From contig CALGTU010000146.1 in the NCBI GenBank assembly GCA_937901465.1, forward strand, positions 1-27,834: a stretch of DNA of 27,834 bases, read 5' to 3'. Position numbers and translations under genes: made by a program. The notes under the pieces were generated by a model. The model was not told the DNA's origin, searched no databases, and saw nothing but the letters and a program-made list of their open reading frames with translations. Shown piece by piece: positions 14,652 to 21,990 of the stretch. This DNA is from an uncultured Clostridia bacterium (GTDB lineage: Bacteria; Bacillota; Clostridia; Oscillospirales; Ruminococcaceae). Position 1 is the stretch's first letter; each line of letters opens with the position of its first letter.

Positions 14652-16567
14652 TATATTATACCTCCTTTTACCATCGGAGATTCAAAGGATTTTATATAGT
14701 CTGAAAGTGATTTTTCATCAAACGAGCCTGATATAAAATCACCCTCGCCATACTGACAATTCATACTGCTGAGCATTCTGAAACTGTTTTCGCTGTTTAC
14801 ACCGCCTGCTATTGTATTTATGCCAAGTTCAAGCATAAGATTAAATGTGCTTTCAAGCATTATAGCGGCTTTTCCGTTGCTGAGCGCCGCTGAAACAACG
14901 CTGTCAGCGATTTTGACATAAGAGAACGGAAGATTGTAAATTGACGAAATTTCTGATTTTCCGACACCGAAATTATTAAAACAGAATAAAAATCCTTTTT
15001 CATGAAGGTCGTTAAGATAATCTTCAATAATTATCGAAAGTTCATCTGTTACTATTTCTGAAATCTTAAAGCAGATTTTAGAAGGCTCAACATTATATTT
15101 TTCAAGAACAGAAAGATATCTTTCTGCCATTTTGTTCTGAACACACTGAACAACAGAGAAAGGAATTTCTACATGGTGGAATCCGTTATCTTCAAGCCCG
15201 CCTTCGCTTATAAAGCGACAGATTTTTTCGAAAGCAGCCTCTCCTATTTTTGCCATATCACCGCTTCTTTCGGCAACGGCAGAAAATTCCGCATCAGAAA
15301 TTCTTCCTATAACATCGTCTGTTATATAAAGTTCAGATTCAACATAAGAAATGCCATCGTTTTCAAATGAATATACAGGACGATATGTTATTCCGAAATC
15401 GCCTGTTTCAACAACTTTTTTAACTGCCGATTTTATTGCAGACGCTCTTACAAGAATTTTGTTATCGACTTCTGAAAAATAGACGATCTTATCAGATTCC
15501 TTATTATTTTCAAACCATGAAATTATGTTTATAAGAGTAGTTGTGTCACTGACATCTTCGGGGCATTCAACAACGCATATTCTTATGGGAAGCATAGCAG
15601 AATTGCTTTCGCAATACCAGGGTCTGTCAAAAATCTCGCAGAGTTTTGAAACCTTGCGGTTTATTTCAGAAAAGCTGGGGAATTCAACGCAAAGCACACC
15701 GGGGTTTACAGAATAGATTTTCTGTCCACCCATTTCAAAAAGAACTTTTGTTATCTGTTTTACGGCGTTTGTGATAAAATCACGCCCGAGAGCGTTGCTG
15801 TAATGTTCAAAGTTGTTGATGACAATAGTCATCATATAAAATTTCTTTTTTCTTTCAAAGTCATATTTAAGCATAGAAACAAGGCTGTTTTTATTATATA
15901 TACCATACTCTGTATCTATAACCGAAACAGGATTCTGAATAACAAGAAGAACAGCCAATGCACAAAGTGCCATAGCAAAATTTTCAACCTTCTGAGAAGG
16001 GAAAAAGAACTGAACAGCTGATGCAGCAACCATTATTCCGACAAGAGCAACTATCGCAACAATTACAGATCTTGAGTAATTATCACGATGAACAAGTGTA
16101 TATCCGACTATACAAATCAAATAGTAAAACGCAATGATATAAATAAAAATCATACCTTTTTCGCGTGTGTAAACCATATTTTCAACTGAGAAAATAAGAT
16201 TTGTAAGAGGATTTGTAAAAACCAATGCTTCTATCAGAATAAGCGGCGCAAAAAGCATTACCCTTTCTCTTGCATTAAAATCTCCGAGTTCTCTTCGAAG
16301 GCTCATTACATAAAGAAGCGCTGCAGGAGTACACATAACATGAGTTATGAAATATAACATATAAGAAATATGTTTTACCGTATTTATTCCGATATGGTCG
16401 GTTATGCCGTCTGTAAAAATTGCAGCAGCAGTTGTCATTGCAATCGACAAAACGAAAACAAGATAGCATTTATTATGTAAAAGAGGAGTTTTTTTATTAA
16501 GACTATAGCATATCGAGATGATGACAAGCATTAAAAGTCCTGCTATATGATAGCTTATTTCTTTCAT
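14651..16567 (-). CDS. Degenerate EAL-domain membrane protein, paralogue of the downstream phosphodiesterase
   Basis: The 638-residue protein has the same plan as its neighbour: an N-terminal multi-membrane-segment sensor (about 1-220), a degenerate GGDEF-like middle and a C-terminal EAL fold. Local similarity is clear (ISYMLYFITHV, FFFPSQKVENFAMAL, VVQCVQNKMAERYL). Almost all catalytic residues of the EAL fold are changed: EAL reads SEL, the NLS motif reads PFS, DDxGTG reads NNFGVG, EGVET reads GGVNS, and QGY reads EGD. Only the Lys in YVKIADS and a Glu in ISEIV remain. It should not hydrolyse c-di-GMP, but could bind it or act as a partner or sensor for the active enzyme. The frame is intact and the ribosome binding site AGGAGGGGG is strong, so this is not a decaying pseudogene. 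No promoter fits in the 36 bp between its start and the upstream hairpin. Confidence 0.9.
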   Translation of the reverse strand: MKEISYHIAGLLMLVIISICYSLNKKTPLLHNKCYLVFVLSIAMTTAAAIFTDGITDHIGINTVKHISYMLYFITHVMCTPAALLYVMSLRRELGDFNARERVMLFAPLILIEALVFTNPLTNLIFSVENMVYTREKGMIFIYIIAFYYLICIVGYTLVHRDNYSRSVIVAIVALVGIMVAASAVQFFFPSQKVENFAMALCALAVLLVIQNPVSVIDTEYGIYNKNSLVSMLKYDFERKKKFYMMTIVINNFEHYSNALGRDFITNAVKQITKVLFEMGGQKIYSVNPGVLCVEFPSFSEINRKVSKLCEIFDRPWYCESNSAMLPIRICVVECPEDVSDTTTLINIISWFENNKESDKIVYFSEVDNKILVRASAIKSAVKKVVETGDFGITYRPVYSFENDGISYVESELYITDDVIGRISDAEFSAVAERSGDMAKIGEAAFEKICRFISEGGLEDNGFHHVEIPFSVVQCVQNKMAERYLSVLEKYNVEPSKICFKISEIVTDELSIIIEDYLNDLHEKGFLFCFNNFGVGKSEISSIYNLPFSYVKIADSVVSAALSNGKAAIMLESTFNLMLELGINTIAGGVNSENSFRMLSSMNCQYGEGDFISGSFDEKSLSDYIKSFESPMVKGGII

Positions 16568-16598
16568 AAAACCCCCTCCTTTCTTTCATAATAAACCC

Positions 16599-16635
16599 CA
16601 AAAACGCAGCGACTGCAAAATAGCAGTTGCTGCGT
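16599..16635 (-). terminator. Intrinsic terminator or attenuator between the DHH gene and the EAL pair
   Basis: On the minus strand ACGCAGC-A-ACTGC pairs with GCAGT-C-GCTGCGT (16635-16604), then five T before GGGG. The short T-run and the lack of a promoter before the EAL gene suggest partial read-through. Confidence 0.7.
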
Positions 16636-16650
16636 ATTTTTTACAAATTC

Positions 16651-17589
16651 CTATTTCCACATTTCTCCGTAAATTTCATCATAATTCACGAGATCATCGA
16701 GAAGTCTTGGAATAAGAACATCCTGCTCTTCGTCAGAGAACTGGCAGGTACCTACTGCGCGATGTCCTCCTCCGCCATACTTAAGCATAAGTTTGCCAAC
16801 ATTGACTTTTGAAGTTCTGTTCATAATGCTGTATCCTACTGCACAAGAACAGCCTTTTCCGCCTTTACCGTCAACTATCCATACAGAGATATTCTGTTCG
16901 GGATAGAGGCTGTAAATCATAAATCTGTTGCCTGCATAAATCGGATTCACTCCGCGAAGGTCTGTTATGATTACATCCTTTTCGATTCTTGTATATTTAT
17001 GAATCATTTCTGTGAAAAGGTCAGCCTGTTCACGATAAAGATCGATTCTTTCCTTTATATCATCGAGAGCGAGAATTTCTTCTGTTGTCATTGTGCGACA
17101 GCAATCGATGAGTTTTTCCATAAGCTGATAGTTACTTATTGTGAAGTTACGGAATCTTCCGAGACCTGTTCTTGGGTCCATAATAAAGCCTATAAGAATC
17201 CATCCTTCGGGATGAAGAACTTCATAGGGAGAAAGATGACCCGAGTCAACCTTATCTACTGCTTCCATCATATCTGTAAAGTTAGGGAAACGGTCTTCCC
17301 CGCCGTAGTATTCATATATAATTCTTGCGCACGAGGGAGCATGACGGCTTTCACCGCTGTATTTTCCTTCAAGTTCGTTTCTTTCAAATTCACTTGAATG
17401 ATGGTCAAACCACATTCCGCATCCTTCAACGTAAGGAACGTTTGCAAGAACATCGTTTTCTGTTACTTCAACTATGCCATCCTGTAAATCCTTGGGATGA
17501 GCAAATTTCCAGTTGTCGATAATGCCAACCTCTTTAAGAAGAGCGGCACATGCGAGTCCGTCGAAATCGGAACGGGTAAGTAATCTCAT
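16651..17589 (-). CDS. DHH-family phosphoesterase
   Basis: The 312-residue cytoplasmic protein has the DHH/DHHA1 plan of metal-dependent phosphoesterases. Motif I is SDFDG (Asp8, Asp10) and motif III is FDHHSS (Asp62, His63, His64). A second metal-binding Asp lies in AVDKVDSGHLS, and the C-terminal substrate loop is GGGGHRAVGTCQF (about 271-283). The family includes RecJ, NrnA, GdpP and exopolyphosphatases; this one lacks the membrane and GGDEF-like parts of GdpP, and its single-domain length is closest to NrnA/exopolyphosphatase-like members. Because NrnA-type enzymes can degrade the pGpG made by EAL phosphodiesterases, its position just upstream of the EAL pair is suggestive, but its substrate is unknown. 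The ribosome binding site GGAGGT is six nt before ATG. Confidence 0.9.
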   Translation of the reverse strand: MRLLTRSDFDGLACAALLKEVGIIDNWKFAHPKDLQDGIVEVTENDVLANVPYVEGCGMWFDHHSSEFERNELEGKYSGESRHAPSCARIIYEYYGGEDRFPNFTDMMEAVDKVDSGHLSPYEVLHPEGWILIGFIMDPRTGLGRFRNFTISNYQLMEKLIDCCRTMTTEEILALDDIKERIDLYREQADLFTEMIHKYTRIEKDVIITDLRGVNPIYAGNRFMIYSLYPEQNISVWIVDGKGGKGCSCAVGYSIMNRTSKVNVGKLMLKYGGGGHRAVGTCQFSDEEQDVLIPRLLDDLVNYDEIYGEMWK

Positions 17590-17642
17590 AAAAATACCTC
17601 CGAAAAATTATGTGAATCAAAGTTCTACATATCAATATGTTG

Positions 17643-17671
17643 ATTATACCATAGTAATACATAACATTCAA
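17643..17671 (-). promoter_or_regulatory. Promoter of the DHH phosphoesterase gene
   Basis: On the minus strand TTGAAT (17671-17666), a 17-bp spacer and a perfect TATAAT (17648-17643) are present. Just downstream, near the expected transcript start, is an imperfect palindrome ACATAT-CA-ATATGT (17627-17640) that could be an operator. Confidence 0.75.
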
Positions 17672-17800
17672 TAGTTTTTAAGTAATTTTGTCAGTTTTTT
17701 TCATAAAATTCAAGGAATTTTTATTCAAAAAGCGTAAATACTAAACTTGTACTCCGATAAAAATGAGATCGAAGTAAATATTTTTGGGAGGATTCTTATT

Positions 17801-17974
17801 ATGAAAATGAACAAAAGCATTAAATGCACAGTAGGAAACTGCAAGTATAACGTCAAATCAGAGGGTTATTGTTCTCTTGACGTTGTTAAAATCGGAACAC
17901 ATGAAGCAAACCCCACAGAATGTCAGTGCACAGACTGTAACTCATTCGTCTGCGATTCAGACTGCTGCCGATAA
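17801..17974 (+). CDS. DUF1540 cysteine-rich small protein
   Basis: The peptide has 57 residues and nine cysteines, with the DUF1540 pattern: IKCTVGNCKYN, then GYCSLDVVKIG, then a second group CQCTDCNSFVCDSDCC. The spacing suggests a small metal (zinc) binding knuckle. The family is common in spore-forming Clostridia, often next to sporulation genes, but has no assigned function. The frame stays open 18 codons further upstream, but only the ATG at 17801 has a ribosome binding site (GGGAGGA, 8 nt). The short gene is closed by a terminator. I could not find a convincing sigma-A promoter, so another sigma factor may read it. Confidence 0.9.
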   Translation: MKMNKSIKCTVGNCKYNVKSEGYCSLDVVKIGTHEANPTECQCTDCNSFVCDSDCCR

Positions 17975-17980
17975 AAAGAA

Positions 17981-18013
17981 AAATCGGAGAGGATTTTCCT
18001 CTCCGATTTTATT
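17981..18013. terminator. Bidirectional intrinsic terminator
   Basis: A 13-bp perfect stem AAATCGGAGAGGA/TCCTCTCCGATTT (17981-17993 with 17997-18009) encloses a 3-nt loop. T-rich flanks lie on both sides. It separates the DUF1540 gene from the converging deacetylase gene. Confidence 0.92.
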
Positions 18014-18964
18014 TTAGTTTGCAGGAATTGTAAATTCATATCCGTTATGACGATATTCATCAATAACTTCGTCTAAAATTTCTGTATTCGTTTCTGAAAC
18101 AGCATGAAGAAGGATAATCTGTCCGCTATGCGGATTTGCTGTGATTTTGTTGAAAGCCTCGCTTTTATCGGGCTGATTGTTTACATCCCAGTCGGCATAG
18201 GCAAAACTCCAGAAAAGTGTTTTATAACCCATTCTCTGAGCAAGTGCCAATGCTCTTTCTGAATAAACGCCTTCGGGTGGACGCATATATTTCATTTCAT
18301 AGCCATAGGTTTCATAGATATAATCTTCGATTTCAGTAAGTTCCTTTTCGGCATCTTCTATCGAAACATCAAGTAAACTTGCGAGTGATTTATGATTCTG
18401 TCCGTGGTTGCCTAAAACGTGTCCTTCATCGATAATACGCTGAATGATAGCCGGGTCGGCATATTTACAATATCCACCTGTTACAAAGAAAATTGCTTTT
18501 ACATTCTTTTCTTTAAGAGTATCAAGGATTTTTTCGGTATAGCCGTTTTCGTAGCCTAAATCAAATGTCAGCCATACTGTATTGTCATCGGTATTATTTA
18601 CTGCATAAGCTGAATACTTGCTGTATTTATCGTTGAATTGTGTAGCTCCGTAAGGTCTTCCGTTTTCATCAAACTGAACACCCTGACCGTAACCGCACTG
18701 TGTGTTGTCAATGCATACAAGTTCTTCATCTGAAATATAAGGAACTTCTATTTCAGGAAGAGTCTGTAAAGGTTCGGTTTCAGAAAAAGTTGTTATCTGT
18801 GGTTCTGAAACTATGGGTTCGGTTTCTTCAATAGGCGTTCCCATAACCTGCTGTGCATCAGATGTTGTTTCTTCCCATCCGTAATTCACATTCTGCGGGT
18901 CTAGTTCAGAGCATGATGTCATCATCATTGCAAAACAAAGAATAACAGGGAAAAAGTATTTCAT
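18014..18964 (-). CDS. pdaA: Polysaccharide deacetylase lipoprotein, PdaA-like (spore cortex delta-lactam synthesis)
   Basis: The 316-residue precursor starts with a lipoprotein signal whose lipobox ends MTSC (Cys18). An acidic, Thr/Pro/Glu-rich linker follows (about 20-80), then a NodB deacetylase domain (about 120-312). The domain opens with VWLTFDLGYENGYTEKIL; TFDLGYENG rather than TFDDG is the PdaA hallmark. It also carries AIFFVTGGY, the metal-binding pair in GNHGQNHKSL, MRPPEGVYSERAL and ILLHAVSETN. PdaA removes acetyl groups from muramic-linked peptidoglycan so that muramic delta-lactam can form in the spore cortex, which points to a spore former. The ribosome binding site GGAGG is good. 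I see no confident promoter; a sporulation sigma factor is likely. A vegetative NodB deacetylase is the alternative. Confidence 0.88.
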   Translation of the reverse strand: MKYFFPVILCFAMMMTSCSELDPQNVNYGWEETTSDAQQVMGTPIEETEPIVSEPQITTFSETEPLQTLPEIEVPYISDEELVCIDNTQCGYGQGVQFDENGRPYGATQFNDKYSKYSAYAVNNTDDNTVWLTFDLGYENGYTEKILDTLKEKNVKAIFFVTGGYCKYADPAIIQRIIDEGHVLGNHGQNHKSLASLLDVSIEDAEKELTEIEDYIYETYGYEMKYMRPPEGVYSERALALAQRMGYKTLFWSFAYADWDVNNQPDKSEAFNKITANPHSGQIILLHAVSETNTEILDEVIDEYRHNGYEFTIPAN

Positions 18965-19111
18965 ATAATTCCTCCTTTTCTTTTTAAATCAACGAGCAAA
19001 ACGCTCTGTTTTTATTTTGTGAAAAGGGATATTTTTTATCCTATTTATATTTTAGCATATTTTTTTGCAGAATGCGATTACAATTTGGTTACAAATAAAG
19101 GATATTTTTTT

Positions 19112-19148
19112 ACAAAAAATATCCACCCTTTTAAGCAAAGAGTGGATA
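19112..19148 (-). terminator. Intrinsic terminator of ireB
   Basis: On the minus strand TATCCAC (19148-19142) pairs with GTGGATA, with a CTT/AAG extension inside, followed by a run of six T. It lies six bp after the ireB stop and ends its transcript before the deacetylase gene. Confidence 0.85.
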
Positions 19149-19153
19149 ATGTT

Positions 19154-19399
19154 TTAAGCGTTGAGATAAGACCTTACAAGCGCCTGTAAAAGTTCGTCTC
19201 TGTCGAGATGACGGATAAGACTTCTTGCGTTGTTGTAAGTTGTGATGTATGTAGGGTCTTCTGAAAGAATATAACCTACAATCTGGTTTATGGGATTATA
19301 ACCCTTTTCTTTGAGTGCATCATAAACCGCCATAAGCGTTCTCTGCATTTCGTCGTCTTTTTCAGCCTTTACAGAAAAGGTCATTGTCTGTTCGTTCAT
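19154..19399 (-). CDS. ireB: IreB-family regulatory phosphoprotein (YrzL, DUF965)
   Basis: The 81-residue protein is clearly the IreB/DUF965 family, with the conserved block ALKEKGYNPINQIVGYILSEDPTYI and the following NNARSLIR. In Enterococcus faecalis IreB is phosphorylated on N-terminal threonines by the PASTA kinase IreK and lowers cephalosporin resistance. Here Thr5 and Thr7 in MNEQTMTF sit in the equivalent place. The open frame extends 16 codons further upstream through the promoter, but the ATG at 19399 has AGGAGGG six nt before it and gives the family N-terminus. It is usually cotranscribed with alaS and ruvX; here it is a single-gene unit with its own promoter and terminator. Confidence 0.93.
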   Translation of the reverse strand: MNEQTMTFSVKAEKDDEMQRTLMAVYDALKEKGYNPINQIVGYILSEDPTYITTYNNARSLIRHLDRDELLQALVRSYLNA

Positions 19400-19430
19400 T
19401 ATAATCCCTCCTGAATCAGTTTTAGTTATA

Positions 19431-19464
19431 GGGGTATTATACCCCAAAACCTATCAAAAAACAA
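19431..19464 (-). promoter_or_regulatory. ireB promoter with a perfect palindrome over the -10 box
   Basis: On the minus strand TTGTTT (19464-19459), a 17-bp spacer and a perfect TATAAT (19441-19436) are present. The -10 box is the centre of a 15-bp palindrome with arms GGGGTAT/ATACCCC (19431-19445). Such placement suits a repressor operator, since binding would block polymerase. Confidence 0.75.
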
Positions 19465-19520
19465 TAGAAAAATTACAAATTGGTTACAATATACAATTTT
19501 TCAAAGAAAATTTTGGTATG

Positions 19521-19556
19521 AAGAAAAAGAAAAGGTATGGATTTTCCATACCTTTT
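19521..19556 (-). terminator. Intrinsic terminator of pheST
   Basis: The stem AAAAGGTATGGA/TCCATACCTTTT (19530-19541 with 19545-19556) encloses a 3-nt loop. On the minus strand it is followed by CTTTTTCTT. It lies 11 bp after the pheT stop. Confidence 0.9.
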
Positions 19557-19567
19557 CGTAATTTCTT

Positions 19568-21976
19568 TTATGCTCTGAGTTCTGCGCCGAATTCTGTCAT
19601 AGCTTTAAGAACTCTCTTCATAGCAGCATCAGCCTGTTCGTCTGTAAGAGTAGATTCCATAGAACGCATTGAGATTGAGAAAGAAACACTCTTCTTTCCT
19701 TCTGCAATCTGTGAGCCCTTATAGACGTCAAAAAGTGTTACCTTTTCAAGAATCTTTCCAACAGCATTTTTGATAGCCTTTTCGAGTGATGCAACTGTGA
19801 TGCTGTCATCACACACAACAGAAAGGTCTCTTGTTGTTGCGGGGAATTTGGGAAGCGGCTTATATGTCTTTTCTGTTACTGAAACACTCATCATTTCGGG
19901 AACAAGAAGTTTTGCAACATAAGCCTTAACGCCGATTTCGTAATTTTCGAGAGTTTCGGGGTGAAGTTCGCCCATGATAGCTAAAACTGTATCTCCCTTT
20001 GTAACAATAGCACTTCTTCCGGGGTGGAACGCAACATATTCTTCAATAGGACAACCTTCTGCACAAGCTGTTACATCATAATCAGAAATGCCCATTTCTT
20101 CCATAATTTCATCAACAGCACCCTTGATATCATAGAAATCAACATTGTTTCCATACATACCGATAGCGAGTCTTACCGGTTCATCAGGAAGTTCCTTGCC
20201 TGAAACGGGGATATATTCATTTCCGATTTCATAAAGTCTTGCTTCTGCATTTCTGTAGTTATAGTTTCTTGCCAAAACTTCACACATTGAAGGAATGATT
20301 GTTGTTCTCATAACAGATGTATCTTCGCCTAAGGGGTTTGTGATAACTACTGTTTTTCTGAGAGGTGAATCAGCAGGGATTCTTATCTTATCAAAGTTTT
20401 TGGGAGAAACGAATGAATATGTTGAGATTTCGTTGCAACCGATTGAAAGCATTGTTCTTTCGAGCTTTCTTGTGTATTTCTGTTCGGGTGTGAGTTTAGC
20501 CTGTGCAACACCTCTGATGATTGTAAGAGGAATGTTGTTATAGCCATAGATTCTTGCAACTTCTTCTGCGATATCGGCTTTACATTCGATATCAATTCTC
20601 CACTTGGGAGCATAAGCCTTGCCGTCCTTTACTTCAAAGCCGAGTTTATCAAGATATCTGATCATATCGCTTTCGGGAATTTCTGTTCCGAGGAAAGTAT
20701 TTATCCACTTGCTGTCAAAATCAACGCACTTGGGTGTTTTATCAGAATAATCCTTATCGATGATCTTTGTTAAAACTTCGCCTGCGCCAAGCATTTCAAC
20801 AAGCTGGCAGGCTCTCATAAGTGCGTCATAGCAGTTTTCTGCATCGAGACCTTTTTCAAATCTTGAAGATGCGTCTGTTCTCATTCCGAGTTTCTTTGCA
20901 GTTGTTCTTACAGATGCACCGTTAAAGCAAGCGGCTTCAAATACAACTGTTGTTGTATCGTCCATAATTCCGCTGTATTCTCCGCCCATAACACCGGCAA
21001 CGGCAACGGGCTTTTCAGCATCAGCAATAACGAGCATTTCTTCTGAAAGTTCTCTTTCGATACCATCAAGAGTTGTAATCTTTTCACCCTTATCTGCGTT
21101 TCTTACAACGATTTTGTTGCCTGAAACATAACGAAGGTCAAAAGCATGCATAGGATGGCCATATTCGAGCATTACATAGTTTGTTATGTCAACGAGGTTA
21201 TTGATAGGTCTTACACCGCAACCTCTGAGGCGTTCTCTCATCCAGCGGGGTGAAGGACCGATTTTAACATTCTTAACGAGAGCTGCTGCGTATCTTGTGC
21301 AGAGTTCTGTGTTCTTTACTTCAACCGAAAGGTCAGCATCAATATCGCCGTCAACACCCTTGTATTCAGGTTTTTTAAGGTCAACAGGAACATCAAATGT
21401 AGCTCCTGCTTCTCTTGCAAGACCTATTACTGACATACAGTCGGGGCGGTTTGATGTTATTTCAAATTCAACGCATGTATCATTAAAACCGATTGCATCA
21501 CAGATGTTATCGCCTATCTTTATAGGTTCGCAACCTTCTTCATCTTCTAAAACAAAAATGCCGTCTTCGATAGCATATGGAAAATCATGAACTGTAAGTC
21601 CGAGTTCGCCGAGTGAGCAAAGCATACCATTACTTTCAACACCGCGGAGTTTGCCCTTCTTGATCTTGATTCCCTTAGGGAGTGTTGAACCGTCAAGTGC
21701 TACGGGGATAACTTCTCCACCGTGGATATTCTGTGCACCTGTTACTATCTGGATAGGTTCTCCCTTGCCGACATCAACCTGACATACTACAAGGTGGTCG
21801 GAATCTTCATGCGGAACTACAGAAAGAACTTTTCCGACAACAACATTTGAAATTTCTTCGCCTTCTGTATCGAAACGTTCTACCTTTGAACCGCTCATTG
21901 TCATATCATAACAGAATTTTTTTATAGGCTCATCAACTTTTACATAGTCTGAAAGCCATCTCATAGATAAATCCAT
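19568..21976 (-). CDS. pheT: Phenylalanine--tRNA ligase beta subunit
   Basis: PheT is the tRNA-recognising and editing subunit of the (alpha-beta)2 enzyme that charges tRNA-Phe. The 802-residue length is normal. In order there is the N-terminal MDLSMRWLSDYVKVDEP, an OB-fold tRNA-binding domain (about 40-150, VVGKVLSVVPHEDSDHLVVC), the B3/B4 editing domain (about 210-385, including PINNLVDITNYVMLEYGHPMHAFD), B5 (about 400-470), the catalytic-like core, and a C-terminal ferredoxin-fold anticodon-binding domain (KFPATTRDLSVVCDDSI, about 708-801). It begins 14 bp after pheS with GGGAGG upstream, so it is cotranscribed and under T-box control. Confidence 0.97.
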   Translation of the reverse strand: MDLSMRWLSDYVKVDEPIKKFCYDMTMSGSKVERFDTEGEEISNVVVGKVLSVVPHEDSDHLVVCQVDVGKGEPIQIVTGAQNIHGGEVIPVALDGSTLPKGIKIKKGKLRGVESNGMLCSLGELGLTVHDFPYAIEDGIFVLEDEEGCEPIKIGDNICDAIGFNDTCVEFEITSNRPDCMSVIGLAREAGATFDVPVDLKKPEYKGVDGDIDADLSVEVKNTELCTRYAAALVKNVKIGPSPRWMRERLRGCGVRPINNLVDITNYVMLEYGHPMHAFDLRYVSGNKIVVRNADKGEKITTLDGIERELSEEMLVIADAEKPVAVAGVMGGEYSGIMDDTTTVVFEAACFNGASVRTTAKKLGMRTDASSRFEKGLDAENCYDALMRACQLVEMLGAGEVLTKIIDKDYSDKTPKCVDFDSKWINTFLGTEIPESDMIRYLDKLGFEVKDGKAYAPKWRIDIECKADIAEEVARIYGYNNIPLTIIRGVAQAKLTPEQKYTRKLERTMLSIGCNEISTYSFVSPKNFDKIRIPADSPLRKTVVITNPLGEDTSVMRTTIIPSMCEVLARNYNYRNAEARLYEIGNEYIPVSGKELPDEPVRLAIGMYGNNVDFYDIKGAVDEIMEEMGISDYDVTACAEGCPIEEYVAFHPGRSAIVTKGDTVLAIMGELHPETLENYEIGVKAYVAKLLVPEMMSVSVTEKTYKPLPKFPATTRDLSVVCDDSITVASLEKAIKNAVGKILEKVTLFDVYKGSQIAEGKKSVSFSISMRSMESTLTDEQADAAMKRVLKAMTEFGAELRA

Positions 21977-21990
21977 CTTAAAACCCTCCC

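Noticed and set aside
14651..16567. Calling the degenerate EAL gene a pseudogene
   Set aside because: The frame is complete over 638 codons, the membrane segments are intact and the ribosome binding site is strong. Loss is confined to catalytic positions, which suggests a changed role rather than decay.
17627..17640. Palindrome ACATAT-CA-ATATGT near the DHH gene's transcript start as a firm operator
   Set aside because: It is short, AT-rich and imperfect at the centre; chance occurrence in such DNA is likely, so it is only mentioned with the promoter.
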